A stretch of DNA of 10,703 nucleotides from Pseudomonadota bacterium (GCA_022360105.1 JAKSDL010000049.1:1-10703), one strand, 5' to 3'. Positions 1-7,654 are shown, counted from the stretch's first letter. Made by a program: numbers and translations. The notes: a model not told the origin generated them from the sequence alone.

Positions 1-143
1 CCTACGTGGCCGCCGATCATTTCTTACATTGCAAAGCCTGGGAAATCTTGCAGCAAATTAGTTAAATAGTACAAGCCGACTTGACATTATTTTGTTCATT
101 CTCCCGGTCCAATCCTCCGGCGGCCACGTAGGGCCGCCCTACC
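1..143. repeat. Inverted-repeat element (REP doublet or MITE-like), cut by the left edge
   Basis: The first 14 bases (cctacgtggccgcc) recur as a perfect reverse complement at 119-132, about 104 bp apart. The right arm continues into a second palindrome at 128-142 (gtaggg, ccg, ccctac). The left arm begins at base 1, so it may continue outside the window and be longer than 14 bp. No open reading frame lies between the arms. Paired GC-rich palindromes around a short AT-rich spacer resemble REP/BIME-type or MITE-type elements, but no target-site duplication can be checked here. Confidence 0.5.
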
Positions 144-321
144 GCTCGTCCTTGGATTAATCAGGATTTGTCTTAATTAAGGCTTATCCAACCAAGGCTG
201 GCATATTATCCTAATTTCTCAATCAAGAATACATAATTGTCAATGACTTAAAGAGATATTAGAACCACTCGTTTCAGTCATAGTCAAGATCTATTATTAG
301 ACGATCCTTTTCCCTGGTTCC
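144..321. other. Intergenic stretch after polB
   Basis: This AT-rich stretch lies downstream of the polB stop codon. It contains a 10-bp palindrome (cttaattaag, 172-181) and a 6-bp inverted pair (ccttgg at 150-155, ccaagg at 192-197). No coding region, no convincing intrinsic terminator for polB and no RNA gene was recognised. Confidence 0.4.
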
Positions 322-2706
322 TTAAAACAGTCGCTGTTGACCGGTCAAAGCGGCATGTATGTCAACATTGCAAAAGGGGGCAATGGTTTCGATTATTGGT
401 TTAATCTGTTTTTCCACATAATGGTTGTAATCGATGGGGGCAGACCGCAAGTTAACAGGGTGCGGCCCGTCTATGGTCATCACGTAATGGATAACACCGG
501 GAGGATTAGGCAGCATGCGGGCAGCTTTAACGTGAGGGGGAGTGGTTTTGACATAGCTTTCAACAGGTTTTCGCAGGGCTTTGCGGTAAACCAGTTGATC
601 GTCTTTTGTCCCGGTATGGATTTCATGGACGAAATTGAAAATATAGGTTTCAATCTCTTTGGTATCGGCATCATTAAACAACAGGGTCAATAGTTCTCTC
701 TGAAATTGATGTGATAGTTTTGTCCAATCTCTTCGCGCTGCTTCCATGCCAACGATTTGTAATTCCGTCTCCGTATCGTTTTTCTGCAGTAGCCCTGCAT
801 AACCTTTGGCACGACCGCGGGTTTCCTGTCCTCTCATGGGCGGTAGCAGCAATTTCTTATAAATCTTTTCAAATTCCATTTCCAGCCGTGATTCGACTCC
901 AAAACGAGTTTCAAGATGTCTGGTCAGCTCCGAATTTATTAATTCACATAATTCCTCTCCTTTTTCAAAAGCCTGTTGGTAGGACACATTTTCGGGTAAT
1001 TCAGCATCAACAAACAAGGAGTCTGTATCTCCATACAGGACCGTGCAATGGTTCTTTTCCAATAATTCCTTACTCCAGTGAAGCAAATAATGACCGGTGT
1101 AAGTGATGGCGCCGGCCAGTCGGCTGGACGAAAATCGACAGGTGTTGGTCCCCAGCACACCGTAAAATGAATTCATAACAATTTTGTAGGTGTAGGAAGC
1201 CAGAGCGTCATCTTCTGCCTTAGCACCCGCCCTACGGTCAAAAAAGATGTCCAGCATTTCGGGAAGGATACCCCTGGCCCGATCAAAACGTACGCCGTTG
1301 TTTGTAACAATCGCTTCGCCTCCTGGTTTCTCATCTGCCATCACCATTGCCAATGGATCGATATTGAAAGTTCGGATGATGGAGGGATAAAGGCTTTTAA
1401 AATCAAAGACAAACACATTATTGTGAACCCCCACAAGCGGAGAAAACACAAATCCGCCCGGGGCATCCCGCTGCAAGTCCGATTCGGTTTTGATAAAAGT
1501 ATTAACAATGTTTTTGCGATGAAGCTCGCTTAAATAAAGAAACTCAAAAGCCGCAACACTACCCCAGGCATTATCCAGGGGTAAACCGGTAAGAATGCAT
1601 CTTTTCATGGAAAGACGGATCAGATCCACCTTGTTCAAAATATCCAGAACCAGGCGGGCATCTTCAAGACAATAATCCGCAAACAACTTTGGGTTTTCCG
1701 TGCGGGTTTTTTCGATTATGGCGGCCATATCATCATGATCGTTTGTCTCTAGAAGTTTACCGCGACCCAACAAAGTACGGGCTACTGTATCCAGCCGGTA
1801 ATCATCGTATTGGGTTAAAGTGAACCTGGCGAGATGCATGGCATCCATCACCTGTCTGCCAAAAACAACAACCCGGCTGCCACCCCAAACACTACCTTCC
1901 TGATAGTAACAGGAATCTTTGGACCGACCGATAGTAAAAGGCAGATGATGGGCTTTGTAACGCTCCGCCAGAACCTTAAAATCAAAATCGATCACATTCC
2001 AACCGGTAATGATATCAGGGTCACATTGACTGATGATTGTTGATAATTGCAACAAAAGCTCTCTTTCCGAAGCAAGCGATTGAACGTATTCCGGGTCGTC
2101 GGGTTGTGAATTGCCAAGCACCAGAACGGTTTCATAATTGGTTGCTTCAGCGGATGTCATCGCAACTACCGATGCAGCTGTCACCAGCGTGGCTTCCCGA
2201 TTTGTCTCAATGTCTATGGAAAGAATGGAGAGTTCAGGCTCCCAATCGATTGGTCTGGTGTTTGGATTGAAAATTACCCAATCGACTTCCTTGCCGGGCT
2301 GCCAATTGCCAGACAACTCAAGAGGTCCGTGAATTCGGTTTTCAATCAAAAAACTCTTTGCCAAAGGGACATCCGCTTCAAAGACAGGTACACCAATAGC
2401 TTCCAATTCTGATCTCAGTCTTTTAAGCTGGTCTACGGTATTGGCCCGAATCTCAATCAACGGTTGGCCTTCCATTGACACGCGAGTAGACTGATTCCAG
2501 CGAACAAACGCGGATTTCAGTCGATTTTCTACCTGGCTCAAAGCGGTCCGGTACACATAACATGTCGGTTGAAATTGTCGATCCACCAGGCCGAAAGATT
2601 CACCTGTTGATAACTTGCCTATTCCATATACTGTCGACCGATTCTGACGTGTGCGATAAAAAGTATGGAGTAAGAAGCCTTTTTTTGTTGTTGATTCGGT
2701 TCCCAT
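322..2706 (-). CDS. polB: DNA polymerase II (family B, exonuclease-proficient)
   Basis: Family B DNA polymerase of 794 residues, close to the 783 of E. coli Pol II and similar to it along its whole length. The family does replication restart and translesion or repair synthesis in the cytoplasm. The 3'-5' exonuclease motifs are intact: Exo I with D165 and E167 (SIDIETN), Exo II with GWNV..FDF around D242, and Exo III with Y345 and D349. The polymerase motifs are also intact: motif A DFKSLYPSII (D435), motif B KIVMNSFYG (K508 to G516), and motif C YGDTDS (D560, D562). The last residues, QQRLF, fit a beta-clamp binding motif like the QLGLF end of the E. coli enzyme. The ATG at 2704-2706 gives the expected N-terminus but has no strong ribosome binding site. 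No CTGT-N8-ACAG or GAAC-N4-GTTC LexA box was seen upstream, so SOS control is not supported. It stands alone, separated from ppiC by 424 bp. Confidence 0.97.
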   Translation of the reverse strand: MGTESTTKKGFLLHTFYRTRQNRSTVYGIGKLSTGESFGLVDRQFQPTCYVYRTALSQVENRLKSAFVRWNQSTRVSMEGQPLIEIRANTVDQLKRLRSELEAIGVPVFEADVPLAKSFLIENRIHGPLELSGNWQPGKEVDWVIFNPNTRPIDWEPELSILSIDIETNREATLVTAASVVAMTSAEATNYETVLVLGNSQPDDPEYVQSLASERELLLQLSTIISQCDPDIITGWNVIDFDFKVLAERYKAHHLPFTIGRSKDSCYYQEGSVWGGSRVVVFGRQVMDAMHLARFTLTQYDDYRLDTVARTLLGRGKLLETNDHDDMAAIIEKTRTENPKLFADYCLEDARLVLDILNKVDLIRLSMKRCILTGLPLDNAWGSVAAFEFLYLSELHRKNIVNTFIKTESDLQRDAPGGFVFSPLVGVHNNVFVFDFKSLYPSIIRTFNIDPLAMVMADEKPGGEAIVTNNGVRFDRARGILPEMLDIFFDRRAGAKAEDDALASYTYKIVMNSFYGVLGTNTCRFSSSRLAGAITYTGHYLLHWSKELLEKNHCTVLYGDTDSLFVDAELPENVSYQQAFEKGEELCELINSELTRHLETRFGVESRLEMEFEKIYKKLLLPPMRGQETRGRAKGYAGLLQKNDTETELQIVGMEAARRDWTKLSHQFQRELLTLLFNDADTKEIETYIFNFVHEIHTGTKDDQLVYRKALRKPVESYVKTTPPHVKAARMLPNPPGVIHYVMTIDGPHPVNLRSAPIDYNHYVEKQIKPIIETIAPFCNVDIHAALTGQQRLF

Positions 2707-3130
2707 CTGTACCGGCTGAAACTATCTAAAACAAGAGCAATTGTGAAGCATCCGGATTGTTGTATCCGGTTTAAGAATTCAATTCTAGCGATTATCGATC
2801 AATCCGGCATTGGTAACCTTCTGTGGTTCGTTTGACCCGGGTTGGGCCAGACCAGTATGTTAAACAAAAAAGTTCCGAGTCTAATAAACCTTTTTGGCAT
2901 AAGGAAGCATATGAGTCTTAGGGGATAGGCAGAATTTGATAAGCTATTTTAAGCAGACGTTGTTTGATCAGTCAGAAGCGTATAAAGAAGTGGATGGCAG
3001 CCAGAAAGAATCGTTAGAGCCTTTGATTTAAAAGACCAGATTCTCCTTCGCTTTGATAGAATTGTAAGATGGGCAACTCGTTGCCCATCAGTCGGACAGA
3101 TCACAAGATGCGAGGCTGGCAACTTAAGAA
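2707..3130. other. Intergenic region between ppiC and polB
   Basis: No gene is supported in these 424 bp. The part before polB contains a 13-bp palindrome (agaatt c aattct, 2774-2786) and three scattered atccgg hexamers between about 2749 and 2806, which could be protein-binding sites but match no operator I know. The part just after the ppiC stop contains one copy of a 39-bp palindromic repeat, listed separately. No clear promoter for polB was found. Confidence 0.5.
3059..3097 (-). repeat. 39-bp palindromic repeat, copy 1
   Basis: The core 3068-3089 is a perfect palindrome with 10-bp arms (gatgggcaac and gttgcccatc) around a 2-base centre. Read on the minus strand, 36 of 39 bases match the stretch 7803-7841, so the two copies are in inverted orientation 4.7 kb apart. 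This copy starts about 34 bp after the ppiC stop codon. It could fold in the ppiC transcript, but no U-run follows directly, so it is more like a REP-type dispersed repeat than an intrinsic terminator. Confidence 0.75.
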
Positions 3131-4021
3131 TCAAGCCTGTTCGGCATATTCTATTGTCGCTCCTTCCCGTAGTTCCTTGACAAGTTCCTGAAATTCGCTT
3201 TGTTCTTTCACAGAAATCAAGTGATTCGTAATCTGGTCTTTGACATCAGCAAATTCTTCTTTCCGTGCTTCGTTCTTCTCTACCAGCTTAATGACATGGT
3301 ATCCAAACTCAGTTTCGACAATATCGCTAACTTCGCCCGGTTTCATTTTAAAAGCTGCTTCTTCAAAAGGCTTTACCATTTGTCCCCTGGCAAATGCCCC
3401 CAAGTCACCACCATTTTGCTTACTTGGGCAATCCGAATGGTTTTGGGCCATTTGAGCAAAGTCGGCCCCTTTTTCAATTTGTCCGATAATCCCTGCCATC
3501 TCCAGTCGTTTTTGAGTTCGTACTTCCTGTGGCTCATCATTGGCTACCTGAAGTAAAATATGACTGGCTCGCACCTGTTCCGGAGACTGAAACGATTCCG
3601 GATTTGAATTATAAAATGTTAATACTTCGTCATCCGAAACCCGGATGTTTTTTGTATCCACATACCCCCTGATCAGAGCATCGACCCTAAACTGCTGACC
3701 CAGGTCTTCTTTCATCTTGTCCAATGAAATACCATGATTGCTCAACTGCTGTTCAAAAGCAGCTTGGGAAGGAAATTGGCCGGCGATTTTATCTATTTCC
3801 GCCTGGACTCTTTCCGGATTATAAGCGATCTTCTTCCGGTCCACTTCCTCATACAACAAATGACGATTGATAATGGATTCCACGGCTTGCTTTTGTATTT
3901 TCGGGAGCATCGCCTTTAGCTGTTCTTGTGGAATTTGTTGTTGATGCTGAGCTAGAATGGCTTTGGTTTCTTCTTCAACATCAGCAGCTGAAACAACGGT
4001 CCCGTTAACTTTTGCAATCAT
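3131..4021 (-). CDS. Parvulin-type peptidyl-prolyl cis-trans isomerase (SurA/PpiC family), no signal peptide
   Basis: A 296-residue protein of the SurA/PrsA/PpiC group, which isomerises peptidyl-proline bonds and acts as a folding chaperone. Residues 1 to about 145 are a helical SurA-like N-terminal region that opens with VNGTVVSAADVEEE. Residues about 148-248 form a PPIC rotamase domain, starting RASHILLQV (H154), then GGDLGAFARGQMVKPFEEAAF, and ending EFGYHVIKLVEK (H242). A charged helical tail follows. Most relatives are exported, but this one begins directly with the chaperone region. Only 12 codons, none a usual start, separate the ATG from an upstream in-frame stop at 4058-4060, so no signal peptide or lipobox can be encoded. 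A cytoplasmic location is therefore inferred. The start is supported by an AAGGA ribosome binding site 7 bases before the ATG. Gaps of more than 370 bp on both sides suggest its own transcript. Confidence 0.93.
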   Translation of the reverse strand: MIAKVNGTVVSAADVEEETKAILAQHQQQIPQEQLKAMLPKIQKQAVESIINRHLLYEEVDRKKIAYNPERVQAEIDKIAGQFPSQAAFEQQLSNHGISLDKMKEDLGQQFRVDALIRGYVDTKNIRVSDDEVLTFYNSNPESFQSPEQVRASHILLQVANDEPQEVRTQKRLEMAGIIGQIEKGADFAQMAQNHSDCPSKQNGGDLGAFARGQMVKPFEEAAFKMKPGEVSDIVETEFGYHVIKLVEKNEARKEEFADVKDQITNHLISVKEQSEFQELVKELREGATIEYAEQA

Positions 4022-4028
4022 AACTATA

Positions 4029-4033
4029 TCCTT
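4029..4033 (-). promoter_or_regulatory. Ribosome binding site of the parvulin gene
   Basis: AAGGA on the minus strand, 7 bases before the ATG at 4019-4021. It fixes the start of the gene and thereby the absence of a signal peptide. It is the clearest start-associated Shine-Dalgarno site in the window. Confidence 0.7.
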
Positions 4034-4245
4034 GAGAGTGGCACTTAAAATATGGGTTTAACTAAAATTTGATTGTTGTTCACCCCTTTTAATCTACAGG
4101 TTTTCAATTAAAAAAGAATGGTAAAGGTTGTCCATTTTGACTTTTTTCTTGTGGGATCTTGTATAAATCAAGGAGGGTTGAGAGGCAGGGATTAAATTCG
4201 CCTTCTTTGCAAAATTTGCCGGTTTAATGCCCGGGGCTTATCTGT

Positions 4246-4270
4246 AAAATTCGGGTTTATTCCGAATTTT
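4246..4270. terminator. Possible terminator hairpin downstream of flxA
   Basis: Perfect inverted repeat with 9-bp arms (aaaattcgg and ccgaatttt) and a 7-base loop, about 125 bp after the flxA stop. The arms end in A and T runs, so an RNA from either strand would finish its stem in UUUU. The stem has only three G/C pairs, so termination would be weak. It is the best candidate for the end of the redox operon, held with low confidence. Confidence 0.35.
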
Positions 4271-4394
4271 CTGGAAAGATTTGAGGTGTTTGAAACTGAC
4301 GAGGTGCCAGCGGGGTACTTTTTCTGACCGTATGCAACAAATCCGCTCTCATTTGATGCCTCACAGGCCAGGTGTGATTCCTGACCGGCTTTTA

Positions 4395-5234
4395 TCAATA
4401 CTCATCCGGGAGTTCGTTCAGTCTTTGGTCCGTAAAAACAGGTCCATCTTTACAAACAAAAACATTCCCCACATTGCAACGTCCGCATTTGCCAATACCG
4501 CATTTCATGCGGTTTTCCAAGGTAGTGTAAACATTTTCGGATGTAAATCCCAAATTCATGAGAACGGGAAACGTAAAACGTATCATGATAGGTGGACCGC
4601 AAAGTACGGCAATAGCGTTTTCGCTGGAAGGTGCAGTCTCTTCAAGTATCGTAGGAACGAATCCCACGTTGCCATCCCACACTGTCTCTGCCTCAACGGC
4701 ATCAACAGTTGTAACCATATGGATATCGTCTCTTTCTTCCCAGACTTTTAATTCATGCTTATACACAAGATCCGCAACGGACCTGGCCCCGTAAACAATA
4801 GTCACATCCTTGTAATCATCCCTGAGATCCAGACAATTCCAGATGACGCTTCGCATGGGCGGCAAGGCGATGCCACCTGCTATGAAAACCAGGTTTTTGC
4901 CTTTCCACTCGTCTATGGGAAAATGATTGCCGTAAGGCCCTCTGAAACCAATGATATCACCGATCCCCTTCATAGCCAGGGCAGAAGTGACTTTTCCCGT
5001 TTCTCGGAAGGTACATTCGATATAATCTTCCCTGGTTGGTGACGAAGAGATACAGAATGTCGATTCGCCATCTCCAAATGAAGAGTATTCTCCAAATTGC
5101 CCGGTTTTAAAGGTAAATGACTCCTGAACCTTCTCATCCACAAACTTCAAACGGAATGTTTTTACCAGCGGGGCTTCATCGGTTATATTTTCGATTCTTG
5201 CCAGATAGGGAGTGTAAACATTCTGATTACTCAT
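4395..5234 (-). CDS. flxA: FlxA-like FAD/NAD(P)-binding oxidoreductase with [2Fe-2S] cluster (AsrB/HydG family)
   Basis: A 279-residue soluble flavoprotein of the ferredoxin-NADP reductase superfamily, in the branch that holds the anaerobic sulfite reductase B subunit, sulfhydrogenase gamma subunit and FlxA. The inferred role is exchange of electrons with NAD(P)H for the whole complex. Residues 1 to about 105 form the FAD-binding barrel, with CISSSP at 61-66 in the flavin-contact position and GKVTSAL at 80-86. The nucleotide-binding half starts at FIAGGIALPPMRS (117-129) and ends near CGPPIM (212-217). The C-terminal [2Fe-2S] ligands are C245, C250, C253 and C261 (Cx4Cx2Cx7C), typical of this branch. 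The length is normal. Its ATG lies one base after the flxB stop codon, implying translational coupling. It is the last gene of the redox cluster. The family is clear; preference for NADH or NADPH cannot be read from sequence. Confidence 0.9.
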   Translation of the reverse strand: MSNQNVYTPYLARIENITDEAPLVKTFRLKFVDEKVQESFTFKTGQFGEYSSFGDGESTFCISSSPTREDYIECTFRETGKVTSALAMKGIGDIIGFRGPYGNHFPIDEWKGKNLVFIAGGIALPPMRSVIWNCLDLRDDYKDVTIVYGARSVADLVYKHELKVWEERDDIHMVTTVDAVEAETVWDGNVGFVPTILEETAPSSENAIAVLCGPPIMIRFTFPVLMNLGFTSENVYTTLENRMKCGIGKCGRCNVGNVFVCKDGPVFTDQRLNELPDEY

Positions 5235-5235
5235 C

Positions 5236-6255
5236 TCAAAGCTCGTTTGCTAAATTGATTAAATGTGTCTTTAAATTCATATCCACCGAACAGGTCTTTG
5301 AACATCGACCGCAACCCACACAGCCCACCACGTCATCCGATTCAGGCATGTATTGAAATTTGTGATAAATCCGCTGCCGCCATCGTTGACTTTGAATTTT
5401 TCTTGGATTATGACCCGAAGCGTGGAGGGTGAACAGGTCATATCCGCAAGAGTCCCAGCTACGCCTTCTCAGCATACTCTCACCGGTTGAGACATCCTGT
5501 ATGTCAAAACATCCGCAGGTTGGACAGACATAAGCACAGGTTCCGCAACCAATGCAACGGAGCGATTGTTCAATCCAGATATCGTCTTCAAATTTAGATT
5601 TGAGTTTACCGGCAATATAGTTGATATCGAATGAGACCGGAACCTTTGTTAACCGGGCCTCTTTATCCAGTTCCTTTTCATCTTCAAAACAATCCGGATA
5701 ATGATCAACCAGATGTTTGCCTTTTTCAGTAATAATTTCAACCAGGAATCCATTATCTCCATCCGGTGTCAGCAGCAGGTCACTTCCCATGGTATCGCCA
5801 GGTCCGGACTGAAGGGAGGTACAAAAACAGGTTTCATCATGTTTGACACAGGAAACACTAATTGTCGTCAACTTTGCCAGCCTCCCCAGGTATATCTGGT
5901 CTTTGATGTCACCATCGAATATGGAATTCAGCGCAAGAATCCCCCGGGCATCACAGGGGCGGCTGCCAAACAGGATGACGTTAGGTAGTTTTTCAAGTTC
6001 CTTACTGATCAGGCTGATACTTCCCTTATCCTTGATCATCTGAAAAAGACCTTCATATTTTGGGAAAACGAGTGATTTCGCGGATTGATTAGTGGTGACA
6101 TAATCTTTTTCAGTTTCCGCCAACGAGCCAATTACCGAATAGTCTATCTGATCCCCGTCTTTGACCGGTCCAAATACCTTGTAACGATCTTTAACAAGGC
6201 TGCCGATGAGCCGATCCAGTGAGGATGGCGTTATCCATTTTTTTTCAGTATTCAT
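5236..6255 (-). CDS. flxB: FlxB-like iron-sulfur protein, two [4Fe-4S] motifs (HydB/AsrA family)
   Basis: A 339-residue protein of the sulfhydrogenase beta / anaerobic sulfite reductase A family, which carries electrons between a flavin/NAD(P)H subunit and the rest of a complex. The first two thirds contain the family blocks GSRPCDARGI (98-107) and VSC...ETCFCTS (C136, C143, C145). Two ferredoxin-type motifs follow: C234, C237, C240, C244, with extra cysteines C247 and C249, and C312, C315, C318, C322. The family usually has GRC..CPV at the second site; here it is GRCSKTCSV, so the proline is replaced by serine while all cysteines remain. There are no membrane segments. It is followed after one base by flxA, its expected partner. 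The ATG at 6255 has no good Shine-Dalgarno sequence. The name flxB is by family and gene position; the family call is firm. Confidence 0.85.
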   Translation of the reverse strand: MNTEKKWITPSSLDRLIGSLVKDRYKVFGPVKDGDQIDYSVIGSLAETEKDYVTTNQSAKSLVFPKYEGLFQMIKDKGSISLISKELEKLPNVILFGSRPCDARGILALNSIFDGDIKDQIYLGRLAKLTTISVSCVKHDETCFCTSLQSGPGDTMGSDLLLTPDGDNGFLVEIITEKGKHLVDHYPDCFEDEKELDKEARLTKVPVSFDINYIAGKLKSKFEDDIWIEQSLRCIGCGTCAYVCPTCGCFDIQDVSTGESMLRRRSWDSCGYDLFTLHASGHNPRKIQSQRWRQRIYHKFQYMPESDDVVGCVGCGRCSKTCSVDMNLKTHLINLANEL

Positions 6256-6319
6256 ACACTTGTATTTGGTAACTATCTGTTATCAATCGGTTATCTTCTA
6301 GTTTCCAGCCATGAGCTAT

Positions 6320-7132
6320 TCATTCGTACTTAATAAAATCTTCCTTGTCGTCTTTCTCGAATGTTGACATGACAGATGGCATTTCCGCATCAGTACCGGC
6401 ATCAGCATCAAAGGATCGTTTCACTGTTTGCGCTGCCTTTACGGTCAACAAATGAATGGGTATCCCGACGGGGCAGGCCCTGCCGCAATCACCACAAGTC
6501 ACACATCTCCCTGCCAGGTGCATTGCCCGCATGGTATGCCATTCAAGATTTCCAAGGGGAGTAGCCTCAACGGTTATCAACTGCGGTTGGTTAAAATCTG
6601 TCTGACATCGTCCGCAATAACACATGGGACAAGTGGCACGGCAGGCATAGCATTTAATACATTTGGAAAACTGGTTGAGCCAGTATTGCCAGCGATCTTC
6701 CCGATTCATCCCGTCCAGTTTTTCAAGCAATATCTGATCATCTTCGGAAATTCCCAAGTCCCGGCTTGCCACATATTGTTTTAGCTCTTCAAATGTTTTC
6801 AAAACCTTGATTTCATTTGAGCCTTCCAAAGCCAAAACCAGCAGGTCCTCTTCCGACAATTGGTTTTCCGAAGCAACCTGCAAAACGGATCTGATGGTCG
6901 AAAGGTTGGCAAAAACAGCCATTTTCCCCAGCTTTTTAACCTCGCCTTTGACCAGGTAAACAGCCAGGTTCTGAATACATCTTTCATCATAGATGAAATC
7001 CCCGGTACTGTTCACCGTTCGGGCAAAATGGGCCCGGACAAGCCCCTCGCTGCCTTCAGCATAGCCAATCACTATATCAACCTCCTCATTAAGCAGGAGG
7101 TTTTTTGCTGTTTCTTGTAGCATGTCAGTCAT
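6320..7132 (-). CDS. flxC: FlxC-like protein with two [4Fe-4S] motifs
   Basis: A 270-residue soluble iron-sulfur protein. Residues 1 to about 150 are cysteine-poor apart from C52 and begin with a helix and the stretch EEVDIVIGYAEGSEG (16-30), which I associate with related iron-sulfur subunits. The C-terminal half has two cluster motifs: C158, C161, C164, C168, directly followed by C171, C173 and C176, and then C210, C213, C216, C220 before PVGIP. The three extra cysteines may bind a further centre or be structural. An acidic tail of about 40 residues closes the protein. The inferred role is electron relay between FlxB/FlxA and FlxD/HdrA. The ATG at 7132 is chosen because residues 5-20 look like part of the family. 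A GTG codon at V21 behind a perfect AGGAGG is an alternative start. It lies 45 bp after flxD and 64 bp before flxB. The flxC name rests on gene order. Confidence 0.8.
   Translation of the reverse strand: MTDMLQETAKNLLLNEEVDIVIGYAEGSEGLVRAHFARTVNSTGDFIYDERCIQNLAVYLVKGEVKKLGKMAVFANLSTIRSVLQVASENQLSEEDLLVLALEGSNEIKVLKTFEELKQYVASRDLGISEDDQILLEKLDGMNREDRWQYWLNQFSKCIKCYACRATCPMCYCGRCQTDFNQPQLITVEATPLGNLEWHTMRAMHLAGRCVTCGDCGRACPVGIPIHLLTVKAAQTVKRSFDADAGTDAEMPSVMSTFEKDDKEDFIKYE
7079..7106. promoter_or_regulatory. Terminator-like hairpin with internal Shine-Dalgarno inside the 5' end of flxC
   Basis: Perfect 8-bp arms (aacctcct at 7079-7086, aggaggtt at 7095-7102) with an 8-base loop, followed on the plus strand by TTTT. 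In the plus sense this has the form of an intrinsic terminator and could stop antisense transcription. In the sense (minus-strand) mRNA the arm contains AGGAGG, 8 bases before an in-frame GTG (V21 of FlxC), so the hairpin would hide that internal start site. The structure is seen directly; any function is inference. Confidence 0.4.
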
Positions 7133-7177
7133 CTCATTTCAGGATTTTCAATTGTTTTAAACGAATCGGCACCCTGT

Positions 7178-7654
7178 TTAGATTAATTCCGAGGCGATCT
7201 TATCGATTTTAACGTCTGCGTCCACTGCTTCCATTTGTGTGAGTTTCCGATAATCTCCAAACGGACCTAATTCGTTGATTTCCTTTGTGAAGTCATTGAC
7301 AACATGAGCCCACATGGCTCCTTCTGCAGCAGAAACCCAGGAAAAGCACAGCCGTCTGATATCCACCCCAATAAAATCCAATTGTTCTCTAAAAACCATC
7401 CAACGCCTTCTGGCATGAAAATTCCCCGACACATAATGGCAGTCATTGGGATGACATCCTGAGATAATGCAGCCGTCAGCACCATTGGCAAAGGCTTTCA
7501 AGGGATACATAAAATCAATTCTTCCTGTGCACGGTAATCGAATAATACGAACATTGGGTTCGTACTTGATGCGGCTGGTCCCGGCCAGGTCAGCCCCCGC
7601 ATAGGTACACCAGGTGCAGACAAAAGCTACGATTTTGGGTTGAAAGTCGGTCAT
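7178..7654 (-). CDS. flxD: MvhD/FlxD-type [2Fe-2S] electron-transfer protein
   Basis: A 158-residue member of the MvhD family (F420-non-reducing hydrogenase delta subunit), which passes electrons from an oxidoreductase module to HdrA. The diagnostic blocks are intact: FVCTWCTYAGADLAGTSR (C13, C16), IIRLPCTGRID (C42), GCHPNDCHYVSGNFHA (C67, C72), and RLCFSWVSAAEGAMWAHVVNDF near the end. The conserved cysteines supply the [2Fe-2S] site. C62 is an additional cysteine in the usual GADG block. The protein is slightly longer than typical members of about 140 residues, through an acidic C-terminal tail. There is no hydrogenase gene in view and the following genes are FlxC, B and A-like, so FlxD is the better name than MvhD. 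The start ATG at 7654 lacks a clear ribosome binding site. It is preceded by an unusual 309-bp repeat-rich gap after hdrA, so it may have its own promoter; a weak TTGTAA-17-TAAAAA pair lies about 20-50 bp upstream. Confidence 0.93.
   Translation of the reverse strand: MTDFQPKIVAFVCTWCTYAGADLAGTSRIKYEPNVRIIRLPCTGRIDFMYPLKAFANGADGCIISGCHPNDCHYVSGNFHARRRWMVFREQLDFIGVDIRRLCFSWVSAAEGAMWAHVVNDFTKEINELGPFGDYRKLTQMEAVDADVKIDKIASELI

Larger units (their letters stand above)
4022..4394. other. Intergenic region between flxA and the parvulin gene
   Basis: This 373-bp gap contains no supported gene. A 68-codon minus-strand frame (4192-4398) with a TTG start shows no recognisable domain and is not accepted. 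The notable structure is a perfect 9-bp hairpin at 4246-4270, listed separately. The stretch just before the parvulin gene (about 4040-4130) is AT-rich, as expected for a promoter, but I could not pick out a convincing -35/-10 pair. Confidence 0.5.

Noticed and set aside
81..110. TTGACA at 81-86 as a plus-strand promoter
   Set aside because: No acceptable -10 sequence at the right distance and no plus-strand gene follows.
2707..2800. Possible LexA/SOS box upstream of polB
   Set aside because: Only a CTGT half-site at 2707-2710 next to the start codon; no second half of either the CTGT-N8-ACAG or the GAAC-N4-GTTC type.
3040..3058. Possible remnant of the gagcg-agcga repeat next to repeat copy 1
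   Set aside because: Only a short partial match to the hairpin at 7742-7787; too weak to call.
2949..3134. Minus-strand 61-codon frame after the parvulin gene
   Set aside because: Runs through the palindromic repeat, overlaps the ppiC stop and has no domain or ribosome binding site.
4192..4398. Minus-strand 68-codon frame overlapping the end of flxA
   Set aside because: TTG start, no ribosome binding site, no recognisable domain, low-complexity Ser/Asn-rich composition, and it spans a hairpin; treated as non-coding.
4281..4751. Plus-strand 156-codon frame
   Set aside because: Antisense to flxA over most of its length, with no recognisable protein family.
7178..7654. Hydrogenase-linked MvhD
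   Set aside because: The family is right, but no hydrogenase large or small subunit gene is present and the downstream genes are of the Flx type.
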